Source: Oscillospiraceae bacterium (GTDB taxonomy: Bacteria > Bacillota > Clostridia > Oscillospirales > Ruminococcaceae). From it: a stretch of DNA of 59,660 bases. Shown here piece by piece: positions 53,037 through 59,660 of the stretch. The notes under the pieces are model-generated. The model was not told the origin of the DNA. It saw only the letters and a program-made list of their open reading frames with translations, and did not search any database. Position 1 is the first letter of the stretch. Each line of letters opens with the position of its first letter. A program made the translations under genes and the position numbers. The DNA lies in assembly GCA_016291435.1 (NCBI GenBank), contig JAEEXH010000001.1, positions 1 to 59,660 on the forward strand, in the 5' to 3' direction.

Positions 53037-54452
53037 ATGCAGCTTTACAATTCGCTCACGCACCAGAAGGACACGTTCCGCACCTATGAGCCGGGCAAGG
53101 TCCGCATGTATACCTGCGGCCCGACGGTCTACCATTTCGCACATATCGGCAACCTGCGCACCTACATGATGGAGGATGTGCTTGAGAAGTATCTCCGCTA
53201 CACCGGTCTCGATGTGCAGCGCATCATGAACATCACTGACGTCGGGCACCTCACCTCGGACGGCGACACCGGCGACGACAAGATGCTGAAGGGCGCGAGG
53301 CGCGAGCACAAGACCGTCATGGAGATCGCGGCATATTATACCGATGCCTTCTTCGCCGACTGCGAAAAGCTCAACATCAAGAAGCCGGAGCATATTCAGC
53401 CGGCAACCGGGCTGATCGGCGATTTCATCCATATCATCGAAACGCTGCTCGAAAAGGGCTATGCCTACGAAGCAGGCGGCAATGTCTATTTCGATACCTC
53501 GAAGCTCGATCAGTATTACCGCTTCCACGATTTCCGCGAGGAGGATCTGGAGGTCGGCGTCCGCGAGGGCGTTGAGGGCGACGAAAACAAGCGCAATAAG
53601 GCGGATTTCGTGCTCTGGTTCACCAAGTCGAAGTTCGACGATCAGGAGCTGAAATGGGAAAGCCCCTGGGGGCTCGGCTACCCCGGCTGGCACATCGAGT
53701 GCACCGGCATCGCAATCAGGTATGCGGGCGAACACCTTGACCTGCACTGCGGCGGCATCGACAATGTCTTCCCGCATCACACGAATGAGATCGCACAGAG
53801 CGAGGCATATCTTGGGCATGAATGGTGCCCGCAGTGGTTCCATGTCATGCACCTGAACACGACAAGCGGCAAGATGAGCAAGTCGAAGGGCGAATTTCTG
53901 ACCGTCTCGCTGCTTGAGGAAAAGGGCTTCTCGCCGATGGCATACCGCTTCTTCTGCATGCAGTCGCATTACCGCAAGTCGCTCGTGTTCTCGTGGGAAA
54001 ACCTTGAGAACGCACAGGGCGCCTATCAGAAGCTGCTCGCGAAGATCCGTCCCCTCTGCGCGGCACAGGATGCCGTCGATGAGGCAGCTAAGGCGGCACT
54101 GCTCGCGAAGTTCACCGAGGCGATGGACAATGACCTCAACACCGCGCAGGCAATCACTGTGATCTATGACATCCTGAAGGCGGACACGACCGCAGCGACC
54201 AAGCGTGCATGCATCGAAGCGATCGACAGCGTGCTCTCGCTCGATCTGCTGAAGAATGCGGCAGCGCTCGCTGAGCAGAAGGATGCAGCAGCAGAGATTC
54301 CGGCAGAGGTGCAGGCGCTTGTCGAGCAGAGAGCAGCGGCACGCAAGGCAAAGGACTTTGCAGCAGCAGACGCGATCCGCGATCAGATCACCGCACTCGG
54401 CTGGCAGATCCGTGAGACCCGCGAGGGCACGGTCGTTACACCGATCGGCTAA
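53037..54452 (+). CDS. cysS: Cysteinyl-tRNA synthetase
   Basis: CysS charges tRNA-Cys in the cytosol. The 471-residue protein has the zinc-ligand start MYTCGPTVYHFAHIGNLRTY (HIGH motif in HIGN), LHCGGIDNVFPHHTNEIAQSE with the metal-binding Cys and His residues, and the KMSKSKG motif near residue 280. AGGAGGG lies upstream of the ATG at 53037, which rejects the longer frame opening in the promoter. It leads the plus-strand genes. An intact antisense ORF over it is only a shadow. Confidence 0.97.
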   Translation: MQLYNSLTHQKDTFRTYEPGKVRMYTCGPTVYHFAHIGNLRTYMMEDVLEKYLRYTGLDVQRIMNITDVGHLTSDGDTGDDKMLKGARREHKTVMEIAAYYTDAFFADCEKLNIKKPEHIQPATGLIGDFIHIIETLLEKGYAYEAGGNVYFDTSKLDQYYRFHDFREEDLEVGVREGVEGDENKRNKADFVLWFTKSKFDDQELKWESPWGLGYPGWHIECTGIAIRYAGEHLDLHCGGIDNVFPHHTNEIAQSEAYLGHEWCPQWFHVMHLNTTSGKMSKSKGEFLTVSLLEEKGFSPMAYRFFCMQSHYRKSLVFSWENLENAQGAYQKLLAKIRPLCAAQDAVDEAAKAALLAKFTEAMDNDLNTAQAITVIYDILKADTTAATKRACIEAIDSVLSLDLLKNAAALAEQKDAAAEIPAEVQALVEQRAAARKAKDFAAADAIRDQITALGWQIRETREGTVVTPIG

Positions 54453-54478
54453 TTCATCACAGGATGGGTACAAAACAA

Positions 54479-55903
54479 ATGAAGTCAATCAGAAAGGCGG
54501 CGCTCGCCGTCACACTCGCCGCATGGAGTTTCGCAGGCTGCGGTCTGTATAAGCCGGTCGGCGGGACGGAACCGGCAGAGGAGACCACCGCGCCCGTCAC
54601 CGACACAACCGCTTCACAGACGACGCTTGCCTCCGACACCGCCGCACCGCAGACCGAGACCACCGCTGCACCTGCCGTGGATTATGCGGCGCTGCTCGGC
54701 GAACTGACCGCGGGCGCCGATACCAAACTCCCGCTCTCCGAGGATTTCTACCGCTGGCTGGAGAAATACACCCGCAATCCCGAACTGCTCGGCGGGATGT
54801 ATTCGGAAGTCGCAAAGGGCGGCTTCTCCGACAAGCGCTTCACGGAGCTCACCGGTCTCTCCGTTCATGCCGCACGCGACCTCTATACCGGCGTTGCGGA
54901 GGCGGCAGACAATATCCATGTGCTCGACGGCGACGGCAACGCAGGCATCAGCATGACCTTCGGCGGCGACATCAGCTTTGCCGACAACTGGCATGTGATG
55001 GAATACATGAAAACAACCGAGCACGGTCTCGGCGACTGCATCTCCGCATTCCTCATGAGCAAGATGCAGACGGCGGATATTGCCACGCTGAACAACGAAT
55101 TCTGCTTCTCCGACCGCGGCGACCCGCTCCCCGGCAAGATGTGGACCTTCCGTGCCGCAACGAAGAATGTGACGTATTACGATGAGCTCGGCATCGACAT
55201 CGTCGATCTCGCGAACAACCACTGCTACGATTACGGCGAGGTCGCATTTATTGATACGCTTGAAACGCTTGAGCGCGCAGGTCTCCCGTATATGGGCGCC
55301 GGCAGAAACATCAAGGAGGCGTCCAAGCCGCAGTATTTCATTGTCGAGGGCAAGAAAATTGCATTTGTTGCCGCGACACGCGCCGAAAAGTATGTGCTCA
55401 CCCCGGAAGCGACCGAGCTGACGCCGGGCGTGCTCCGCTGCTATGAGCCCGAGGCATTCATCGAAGTGATCAAAGAGGCAAAGGAAAACGCCGACTTCGT
55501 CATTGCGAACCTGCACTGGGGCACCGAAGACAGCCACGATCTCGAATATGAGCAGACCTCGACCGCGAAGCTCTATATCGACGCGGGCGCAGACCTCATC
55601 GTCGGCGCACACGCACACTGCTTACAGGGCGTCGAATTCTACAAGCATGTGCCGATCATCTACAATCTCGGCAACTTCTGGTTCAGCGAATACGACATCG
55701 ACACCGGTCTGCTCGGCGTGACGCTCAAGGAGGACAATTCGCTCGATCTGATCTTCTATCCGGCGACACAGCGCAACTGCAAGACAACCTATGTCGGCGG
55801 CGAAGCAGAGGGCGAGCGCATTCTCCAGAACATGCGCACCTACTCGATCAACGCAGACTTCGACAAGGACGGCGTCATCACCGAAAGAATGACGGCAAAC
55901 TGA
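54479..55903 (+). CDS. CapA-family (metallophosphoesterase-fold) lipoprotein
   Basis: The 474-residue protein starts at ATG 54479; ATG 54464 is also open and gives five more residues. A lipobox is seen in SFAGCGL (about residue 22), followed by a Thr-rich linker. The CapA/PgsA fold motifs are present: MTFGGDISF, LNNEFCFSDRG, VDLANNHCYDYG, VIANLHWG, LIVGAHAHCLQG and YNLGNFWFSEYD, with the His and Asp residues that bind metals. CapA-like proteins take part in poly-gamma-glutamate or polysaccharide export, but no pgs genes are seen. A strong terminator follows. Confidence 0.88.
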   Translation: MKSIRKAALAVTLAAWSFAGCGLYKPVGGTEPAEETTAPVTDTTASQTTLASDTAAPQTETTAAPAVDYAALLGELTAGADTKLPLSEDFYRWLEKYTRNPELLGGMYSEVAKGGFSDKRFTELTGLSVHAARDLYTGVAEAADNIHVLDGDGNAGISMTFGGDISFADNWHVMEYMKTTEHGLGDCISAFLMSKMQTADIATLNNEFCFSDRGDPLPGKMWTFRAATKNVTYYDELGIDIVDLANNHCYDYGEVAFIDTLETLERAGLPYMGAGRNIKEASKPQYFIVEGKKIAFVAATRAEKYVLTPEATELTPGVLRCYEPEAFIEVIKEAKENADFVIANLHWGTEDSHDLEYEQTSTAKLYIDAGADLIVGAHAHCLQGVEFYKHVPIIYNLGNFWFSEYDIDTGLLGVTLKEDNSLDLIFYPATQRNCKTTYVGGEAEGERILQNMRTYSINADFDKDGVITERMTAN

Positions 55904-55918
55904 ACAGCCGGCACACCG

Positions 55919-55955
55919 ATGCCCCCTGACTTTCACACGGTCAGGGGGCATTTTT
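55919..55955 (+). terminator. Intrinsic terminator after the CapA-like gene
   Basis: Stem TGCCCCCTGAC / GTCAGGGGGCA with an 8-base loop, followed by TTTTT, 16 bases beyond the stop. Confidence 0.93.
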
Positions 55956-55986
55956 CCGGTCTCTGTATTTTCGCACCGCAAAAGTA

Positions 55987-56015
55987 TTGCATTTTTCGCG
56001 GAAATATGGTATACT
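55987..56015 (+). promoter_or_regulatory. Sigma-A promoter of the DUF2953-gerW unit
   Basis: TTGCAT, 17-base spacer, TATACT, 40 bases before the GTG start at 56056 and just after the CapA-gene terminator. Confidence 0.82.
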
Positions 56016-56055
56016 ATATTTTGAATAGTCTTATGTCGCGAAGGGAGTGAATGCG

Positions 56056-57045
56056 GTGGGCACAGGTGCGGCAATCTTTCTCATCATTGTATTTGTCCTG
56101 TGTGTCCTGCTCCTGCTTCCGGTCCGCATCAAGGGATCCTTCGGCGACGGAAAATGGGCTGTGACAGTCTATTATGCATGCATCCGCGTCTTCCGCAAGA
56201 GCTCGGAGCCGGAGAAACCGCCCGACGCACAGCCGGACAAGCCCCCGGCAGATACATCGGAGGCGGCACAGGAGGAGAAGCCGGAGCCCGACGCCGTGCA
56301 GACGGAATCCCCCGCTGCGCCCGAAGCGCCCGCTGAAACCGTCCCGCAGGCAGCAGAGTCCGCCGCGGAGGTCTCCGCACCCGCAGAGCCGCAGGAGCCG
56401 GAACCGAAGCCGCAGGTACAGACGGAGGAATTCCCCGCGCAGGAGCCGGAAGCGCCCCCTGCTGTGACGGCTGCCGAGGAGACCGCCCCGGAGCCGGCAG
56501 CATCCGCAGAGGAGCCGGAATCCGATGAGACGGCGCCCGAGACCGGAGAGACAGCGGAACAGGCGGAGGAAAAGCCGAAGAAGCGCGGCTTCTTCAAGCG
56601 TATCAAGCCGCAGTCCGTGCACGAAGCGATCGGGCTTGCGAAGGATGCCCTCGCATCCCTTTCGCCGGCACTGAAATTTCTCACGCGGCACTTTCACTTC
56701 CGCCATGTGAAGCTCTATCTCGCCGTGGCGACCGACGATCCTGCAAAGACCGGCACGCTCTACGGCAGGATCTGTGCAGCAGCCTATAACCTGCTCGCAG
56801 CACTCCAGTGCTGGGTGGATATCGAAGCAGACGAATTCCGCATTCTCGCGGATTTTTACAATGACAGCATCACTTTCCGCGCATCTCTTGAGCTGCGGGT
56901 CTCGCCCGCGGCACTGATCCTCACCGTGCTGATCCTCGGCATCCGCTTCCTTTGGCGGACATGGTGCCGCTTCCGCAGGGAGGATAAAGAGGCAAAGCGC
57001 ATGGAAGAAGAAACCCGTCCGCTGCCGGACAGTGCGGCAGCCTAA
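56056..57045 (+). CDS. DUF2953 (YtfI-like) membrane protein with long acidic insert
   Basis: The 329-residue protein starts at GTG 56056 (AAGGGAG 8 bases upstream). One N-terminal helix (AAIFLIIVFVLCVLLLLPVRIKG) is followed by a very long Glu/Pro/Ala-rich insert (about residues 55-180), the DUF2953 core (KLYLAVATDDPAKTGTLYGRICAAAYNLL) and a C-terminal hydrophobic stretch (ALILTVLILGIRFL). In Bacillus the homologue ytfI is next to ytfJ, as here, which supports the assignment. Its role, perhaps at the spore or cell envelope, is unknown. The acidic insert is longer than I would expect. Confidence 0.8.
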   Translation: MGTGAAIFLIIVFVLCVLLLLPVRIKGSFGDGKWAVTVYYACIRVFRKSSEPEKPPDAQPDKPPADTSEAAQEEKPEPDAVQTESPAAPEAPAETVPQAAESAAEVSAPAEPQEPEPKPQVQTEEFPAQEPEAPPAVTAAEETAPEPAASAEEPESDETAPETGETAEQAEEKPKKRGFFKRIKPQSVHEAIGLAKDALASLSPALKFLTRHFHFRHVKLYLAVATDDPAKTGTLYGRICAAAYNLLAALQCWVDIEADEFRILADFYNDSITFRASLELRVSPAALILTVLILGIRFLWRTWCRFRREDKEAKRMEEETRPLPDSAAA

Positions 57046-57086
57046 TCATGTACCCAATGAATCAGATACACAGGGAGGAACCAATC

Positions 57087-57512
57087 ATGAGCGAACGCAG
57101 CAAAGAGCATCCGGTGCAGGAGACCATACAGGTCACGATGGAAGCGATCCGCGGCATGGTCGATGCCAATACGATCATCGGGCAGCCGATCCAGTGCAGC
57201 GGTGACACGACCGTCATTCCGATCTCGAAGGTGAGCTTCGGCTTCGGATCTGGCGGATCCGATCTGCCGACAAAGGTCGCAAAGGATATGTTCGGCGGCG
57301 GCGGCGGCGCCGGCGTTTCGATCACACCGGTCGCATTTCTCGTCATCAGCCCCGGCGATGTGAAGCTGATGCAGCTCTCCGTCAACGCGGCAACACCGAA
57401 CGCAATCATCAATATGGTCCCGGATGTGATGGACAAGATCACAGGATTCCTCGCAGGCAAGCAGGCGAAAAAGGAAGCCGCTGAGCCGGGCATCGAGGTC
57501 GTAGAATCGTAA
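57087..57512 (+). CDS. GerW-family sporulation protein (YtfJ)
   Basis: The 141-residue protein begins at ATG 57087 with GGGAGG upstream. The core ANTIIGQPIQCSGDTTVIPISKVSFGFGSGG and the Gly-rich FGGGGGAGVSITPVAFLVI match the YtfJ/GerW family, which in Bacillus localises to the spore and is needed for lysozyme-induced germination. The pairing with DUF2953 is conserved. Presence of the family does not by itself prove that the organism sporulates. Confidence 0.92.
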   Translation: MSERSKEHPVQETIQVTMEAIRGMVDANTIIGQPIQCSGDTTVIPISKVSFGFGSGGSDLPTKVAKDMFGGGGGAGVSITPVAFLVISPGDVKLMQLSVNAATPNAIINMVPDVMDKITGFLAGKQAKKEAAEPGIEVVES

Positions 57513-57517
57513 GAAAG

Positions 57518-57557
57518 AACGGCATCTCTGCGCCGCGATCGGTCGGGGATGCCGTTT
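57518..57557 (+). terminator. Possible terminator or attenuator before the pseudouridine synthase gene
   Basis: Stem AACGGCATC / GATGCCGTT, 5 bases after the gerW stop, followed by only three T. The loop region is long (about 18 bases), so activity is uncertain. Confidence 0.4.
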
Positions 57558-57579
57558 CAGTGTATTTCAGGAGACGCAG

Positions 57580-58320
57580 ATGGAAAAACTGAGAGTACAG
57601 AAAATTCTCGCGGATGCGGGCTATTGCTCCCGCCGCCGTGCCGAAGCGCTCATCGAAGCGGGCAAGGTCAAATGCAACGGGCATCCCGTGCGCATCGGCG
57701 ACAAAGCGCTGCCGACCGACCTGCTGACAGTGGACGGCGAGCGCGTCTATATCCCGCGGAAAAAGGAATTCCGCTATATCATGCTCAATAAGCCGCGCGG
57801 CTATGTCACGACCCTCTCCGACGAGCAGGGGCGCCGCTGCGTGACCGATCTGCTGGAGGGCATCGACCAGCGCGTGTATCCCATCGGGCGGCTCGACCGC
57901 AACTCCGAGGGTCTGCTGCTCTTCACCAACGACGGCAACTTCGCGAACGGCATCATGCACCCCTCGCGGCAGGTCTCAAAGACCTACCGCGTCACCGTGA
58001 GACCGCCTGTCTCGGAGGAACAGCTCGCGAAGATGGCTGCGGGCGTCGAGCTCGATGACGGCTTCAAGACCGCGCCCGCGAACATCGTCGAGAAGGTGAG
58101 CGAGCCGACGAGAGTCGTGCTGCTCGTGACAATCCACGAGGGCAAGAAGCGCGAGGTCAGACGCATGTGCGATGCCGTCGGGCTGGAGATTGTGCGCCTC
58201 AGACGCATCTCGATCGGACCGGTGAAGCTCGGCATGCTGAAGCCGGGCGAGTGGCGCGACCTGACCTCTGAGGAGCTCCGTGCCCTGCGCACGGCGATCG
58301 GCAGAGGCGAGAAGAAATAA
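57580..58320 (+). CDS. RsuA/RluB-family pseudouridine synthase
   Basis: The 246-residue protein has an N-terminal S4 RNA-binding domain (LRVQKILADAGYCSRRRAEALIEAGKVKCNG) and the catalytic region YPIGRLDRNSEGLLLFTNDG with the nucleophilic Asp, then GKKREVRRMCDAVG. In Firmicutes the single RluB-type enzyme modifies 23S rRNA (U2605 by E. coli numbering). CAGGAG lies 7 bases before the ATG at 57580. Confidence 0.93.
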   Translation: MEKLRVQKILADAGYCSRRRAEALIEAGKVKCNGHPVRIGDKALPTDLLTVDGERVYIPRKKEFRYIMLNKPRGYVTTLSDEQGRRCVTDLLEGIDQRVYPIGRLDRNSEGLLLFTNDGNFANGIMHPSRQVSKTYRVTVRPPVSEEQLAKMAAGVELDDGFKTAPANIVEKVSEPTRVVLLVTIHEGKKREVRRMCDAVGLEIVRLRRISIGPVKLGMLKPGEWRDLTSEELRALRTAIGRGEKK

Positions 58321-58365
58321 GCTGACCGCACCGCATCCGTTATTCATTATGGAAAGGAGACGGCT

Positions 58366-59175
58366 ATGAAACACAAATTTCTGCTTGCAGGCGCAGCCTG
58401 CGGCTTGCTGCTCTGCCTCACCGCGGCGATTCCGGTGTCGGCGGCAGGCAGCGTGGACGATGTCTATGCCGCAATGCGGGAGATCGGCCTCTCGGAGGCA
58501 ATGATCCAGCAGGCAAAGAATCAGTACGAAAATACGCCGCATGACAGCGAAGGCATGGAGATCAACGGGCATTACGCCACCTACGATGTCTGGGCGGAAT
58601 ATGTCTATATCTACGAGGACAGGATCTGGGAAGAGATCAACAAGCAGTTTGCCGTCTCGACAGCGGAAACCGCCGCAACAACTGCCGGAACAACCGCGCC
58701 CGGCGGCAGCGAAACAACAGTCACCACGACTGTCACCACGCGCTCCGCTGCCGAACGCAAGAGCTTCATCAATATGACGCTGGAGGAAAAGAAGGCGTAT
58801 GTCAAATCGCTGCCCCCGGAGGAGCAGGCAGATTTTCTCCGCAGCCTCAGCACTGCCGAGCGCAACAGCATCATCAAGCAGCTCGGCACAGACAGTCAGT
58901 CTGAAATCGCACAGGGCTTCATCGAGCTCTCCAAGCAGCTCGGCATGAATATCACCGTGGACAACATCAGCGGGGAAGGCATCGACTACTCCGTGCGCGA
59001 CAGCGAGGGCAATCTTGTGGATGCCTCCGTGATCGGCACACAGGTCGATGACACCGGCTGGAACACCACACTGCCCGTGCTCGGAAGCGGCTGCGCCATT
59101 CTGCTCTCCGTCGGCGGCATGCTCTACACCGGCAAAAAGGGATTCAAACGCGAGGAGGATCAGGCAAATGGCTGA
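58366..59175 (+). CDS. Secreted single-pass protein next to sortase
   Basis: The 269-residue protein has a signal peptide (residues 1-26, ending VSAAG), a helical domain (DDVYAAMREIGLSEAMIQQAKNQYE), a Thr/Ala linker (about 100-125), a second domain (AERKSFINMTLEEKKAYVKSL) and a C-terminal membrane segment (about 235-255) with a basic end. No LPxTG is visible. It overlaps the sortase gene by 8 bases, so the two are co-translated. It could be a sortase substrate or partner; function unknown. Confidence 0.78.
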   Translation: MKHKFLLAGAACGLLLCLTAAIPVSAAGSVDDVYAAMREIGLSEAMIQQAKNQYENTPHDSEGMEINGHYATYDVWAEYVYIYEDRIWEEINKQFAVSTAETAATTAGTTAPGGSETTVTTTVTTRSAAERKSFINMTLEEKKAYVKSLPPEEQADFLRSLSTAERNSIIKQLGTDSQSEIAQGFIELSKQLGMNITVDNISGEGIDYSVRDSEGNLVDASVIGTQVDDTGWNTTLPVLGSGCAILLSVGGMLYTGKKGFKREEDQANG

Positions 59176-59660
59176 ACATGCAGCACCCAAAAAGCACAAA
59201 AGCAGCGGCAGCATCGTCCCCTATCTCACGACACCGCTCTTTCTGCTGCTGCTCTCTGCCGGCATTATCGTGCTCTGCTATGCACTGATGCCGACACACT
59301 ATATCCAGAAATATCTCAATCTCGCCTTCATGGACGATCTGAAAACGACCTCCACCACGGCAGGACTGAACATTGTCGAGAACGACATCGAAACAGAGCC
59401 GGGCGAAAAGCCGACCTATGACAAGGGCTCGATCGTCTACCCGCGCTTCGGCGAGCAGTATGCGATCATCTCCGCACCCGCCATCAAGCTCACAGCCGGT
59501 GTCTACTACGGCTCCAGCGGCGAGCTGCTCGAGCGCGGCGTCTGCCAGTCTACGCAGTCTGCCTACATCGCGGACGGCGGACATACCGTCATCGACGGAC
59601 ATGTCAACACCTTCTTCTCCGATCTCGGCAAGCTCCAGCTCGGCGATGAAGTCATTCTGT
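59168..59660 (+). CDS. Class D-like sortase (3' end outside window)
   Basis: About 164 codons are present. After a basic N-terminus, a membrane segment (about residues 18-42) and a linker, the sortase core begins at IVYPRFGEQYAIISAPAIKLTAGVYYG. The catalytic His is expected in GGHTVIDGHVNTFFSDLGKLQLGDEVIL, which fits the class D pattern; the catalytic Cys and Arg lie beyond the window edge. Sortases attach surface proteins to the cell wall. GAGGAGG precedes the ATG at 59168. Confidence 0.85.
   Translation, partial: MAEHAAPKKHKSSGSIVPYLTTPLFLLLLSAGIIVLCYALMPTHYIQKYLNLAFMDDLKTTSTTAGLNIVENDIETEPGEKPTYDKGSIVYPRFGEQYAIISAPAIKLTAGVYYGSSGELLERGVCQSTQSAYIADGGHTVIDGHVNTFFSDLGKLQLGDEVIL

Noticed and set aside
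53013-54488. Minus-strand ORF of 491 codons opposite cysS
   Set aside because: cysS has all class I synthetase motifs on the plus strand; the antisense frame has no recognisable features.

Overview
The window reads as chromosomal DNA of a GC-rich Gram-positive Clostridia bacterium, most likely an Oscillospiraceae/Ruminococcus-type gut anaerobe. This rests on gene content: an EcfA1-EcfA2-EcfT module next to truA, a ClpE-type unfoldase with an N-terminal zinc finger, a GerW (YtfJ)/DUF2953 pair, a class D-like sortase, Thr/Glu/Ser-rich extracellular linkers, and A/G-rich Shine-Dalgarno sites. The genus was not tested by any search. No rRNA, tRNA, insertion sequence, prophage or CRISPR array was seen.

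Layout. Positions 1-52,785 are almost entirely on the minus strand and 53,037-59,660 on the plus strand, with a divergent promoter region between. In order along the window: an ECF-like sigma factor with a co-translated membrane protein (1-1.4 kb); a ClpE-like unfoldase, a CvpA-like protein and a DUF5711-like protein (1.5-6.2 kb); truA, a YfhO-like membrane protein and the ECF vitamin-transporter core (6.3-12.8 kb); small enzymes including an RlaP-like nucleotidyltransferase, a CAT-fold enzyme, two acetyl/methyl transferases and a phosphohexomutase relative (12.8-17.4 kb); ruvB, ruvA and ruvC, with ruvB separated from ruvCA by five unrelated genes (18-24 kb); an AraC regulator with an SGNH/MBOAT exopolymer-acetylation pair (24.1-27.4 kb); a Nudix protein and a second type IIA topoisomerase (27.4-32.5 kb); and an HtrA protease (32.7-34.3 kb).

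The most unusual part is 34.8-51.2 kb. Nine minus-strand genes stand behind one near-consensus sigma-A promoter. They are a four-helix membrane protein; a 1,636-residue protein with an actin/Hsp70-like ATPase C-terminal half and an N-terminal region that has tubulin-like glycine motifs; two paralogous single-pass proteins; a lipoprotein with a possible von Willebrand A-like domain; a membrane protein with a 9 x 12-residue repeat; a zinc-ribbon/coiled-coil protein; a protein resembling the non-catalytic part of FtsK/EssC-type ATPases; and a membrane-anchored TPR/LamG/C-type-lectin-like protein. I infer a cell-envelope-spanning, NTPase-driven apparatus of unknown function. It is followed by an intergenic region carrying six consecutive stem-loops.

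The plus-strand end carries cysS, a CapA-like lipoprotein, DUF2953 and gerW genes, an RsuA-family pseudouridine synthase, a secreted single-pass protein and the start of a sortase gene. Starts were chosen by Shine-Dalgarno spacing and family alignment, and they often differ from the longest reading frame. All family names come from motif reading and memory, without database searches.
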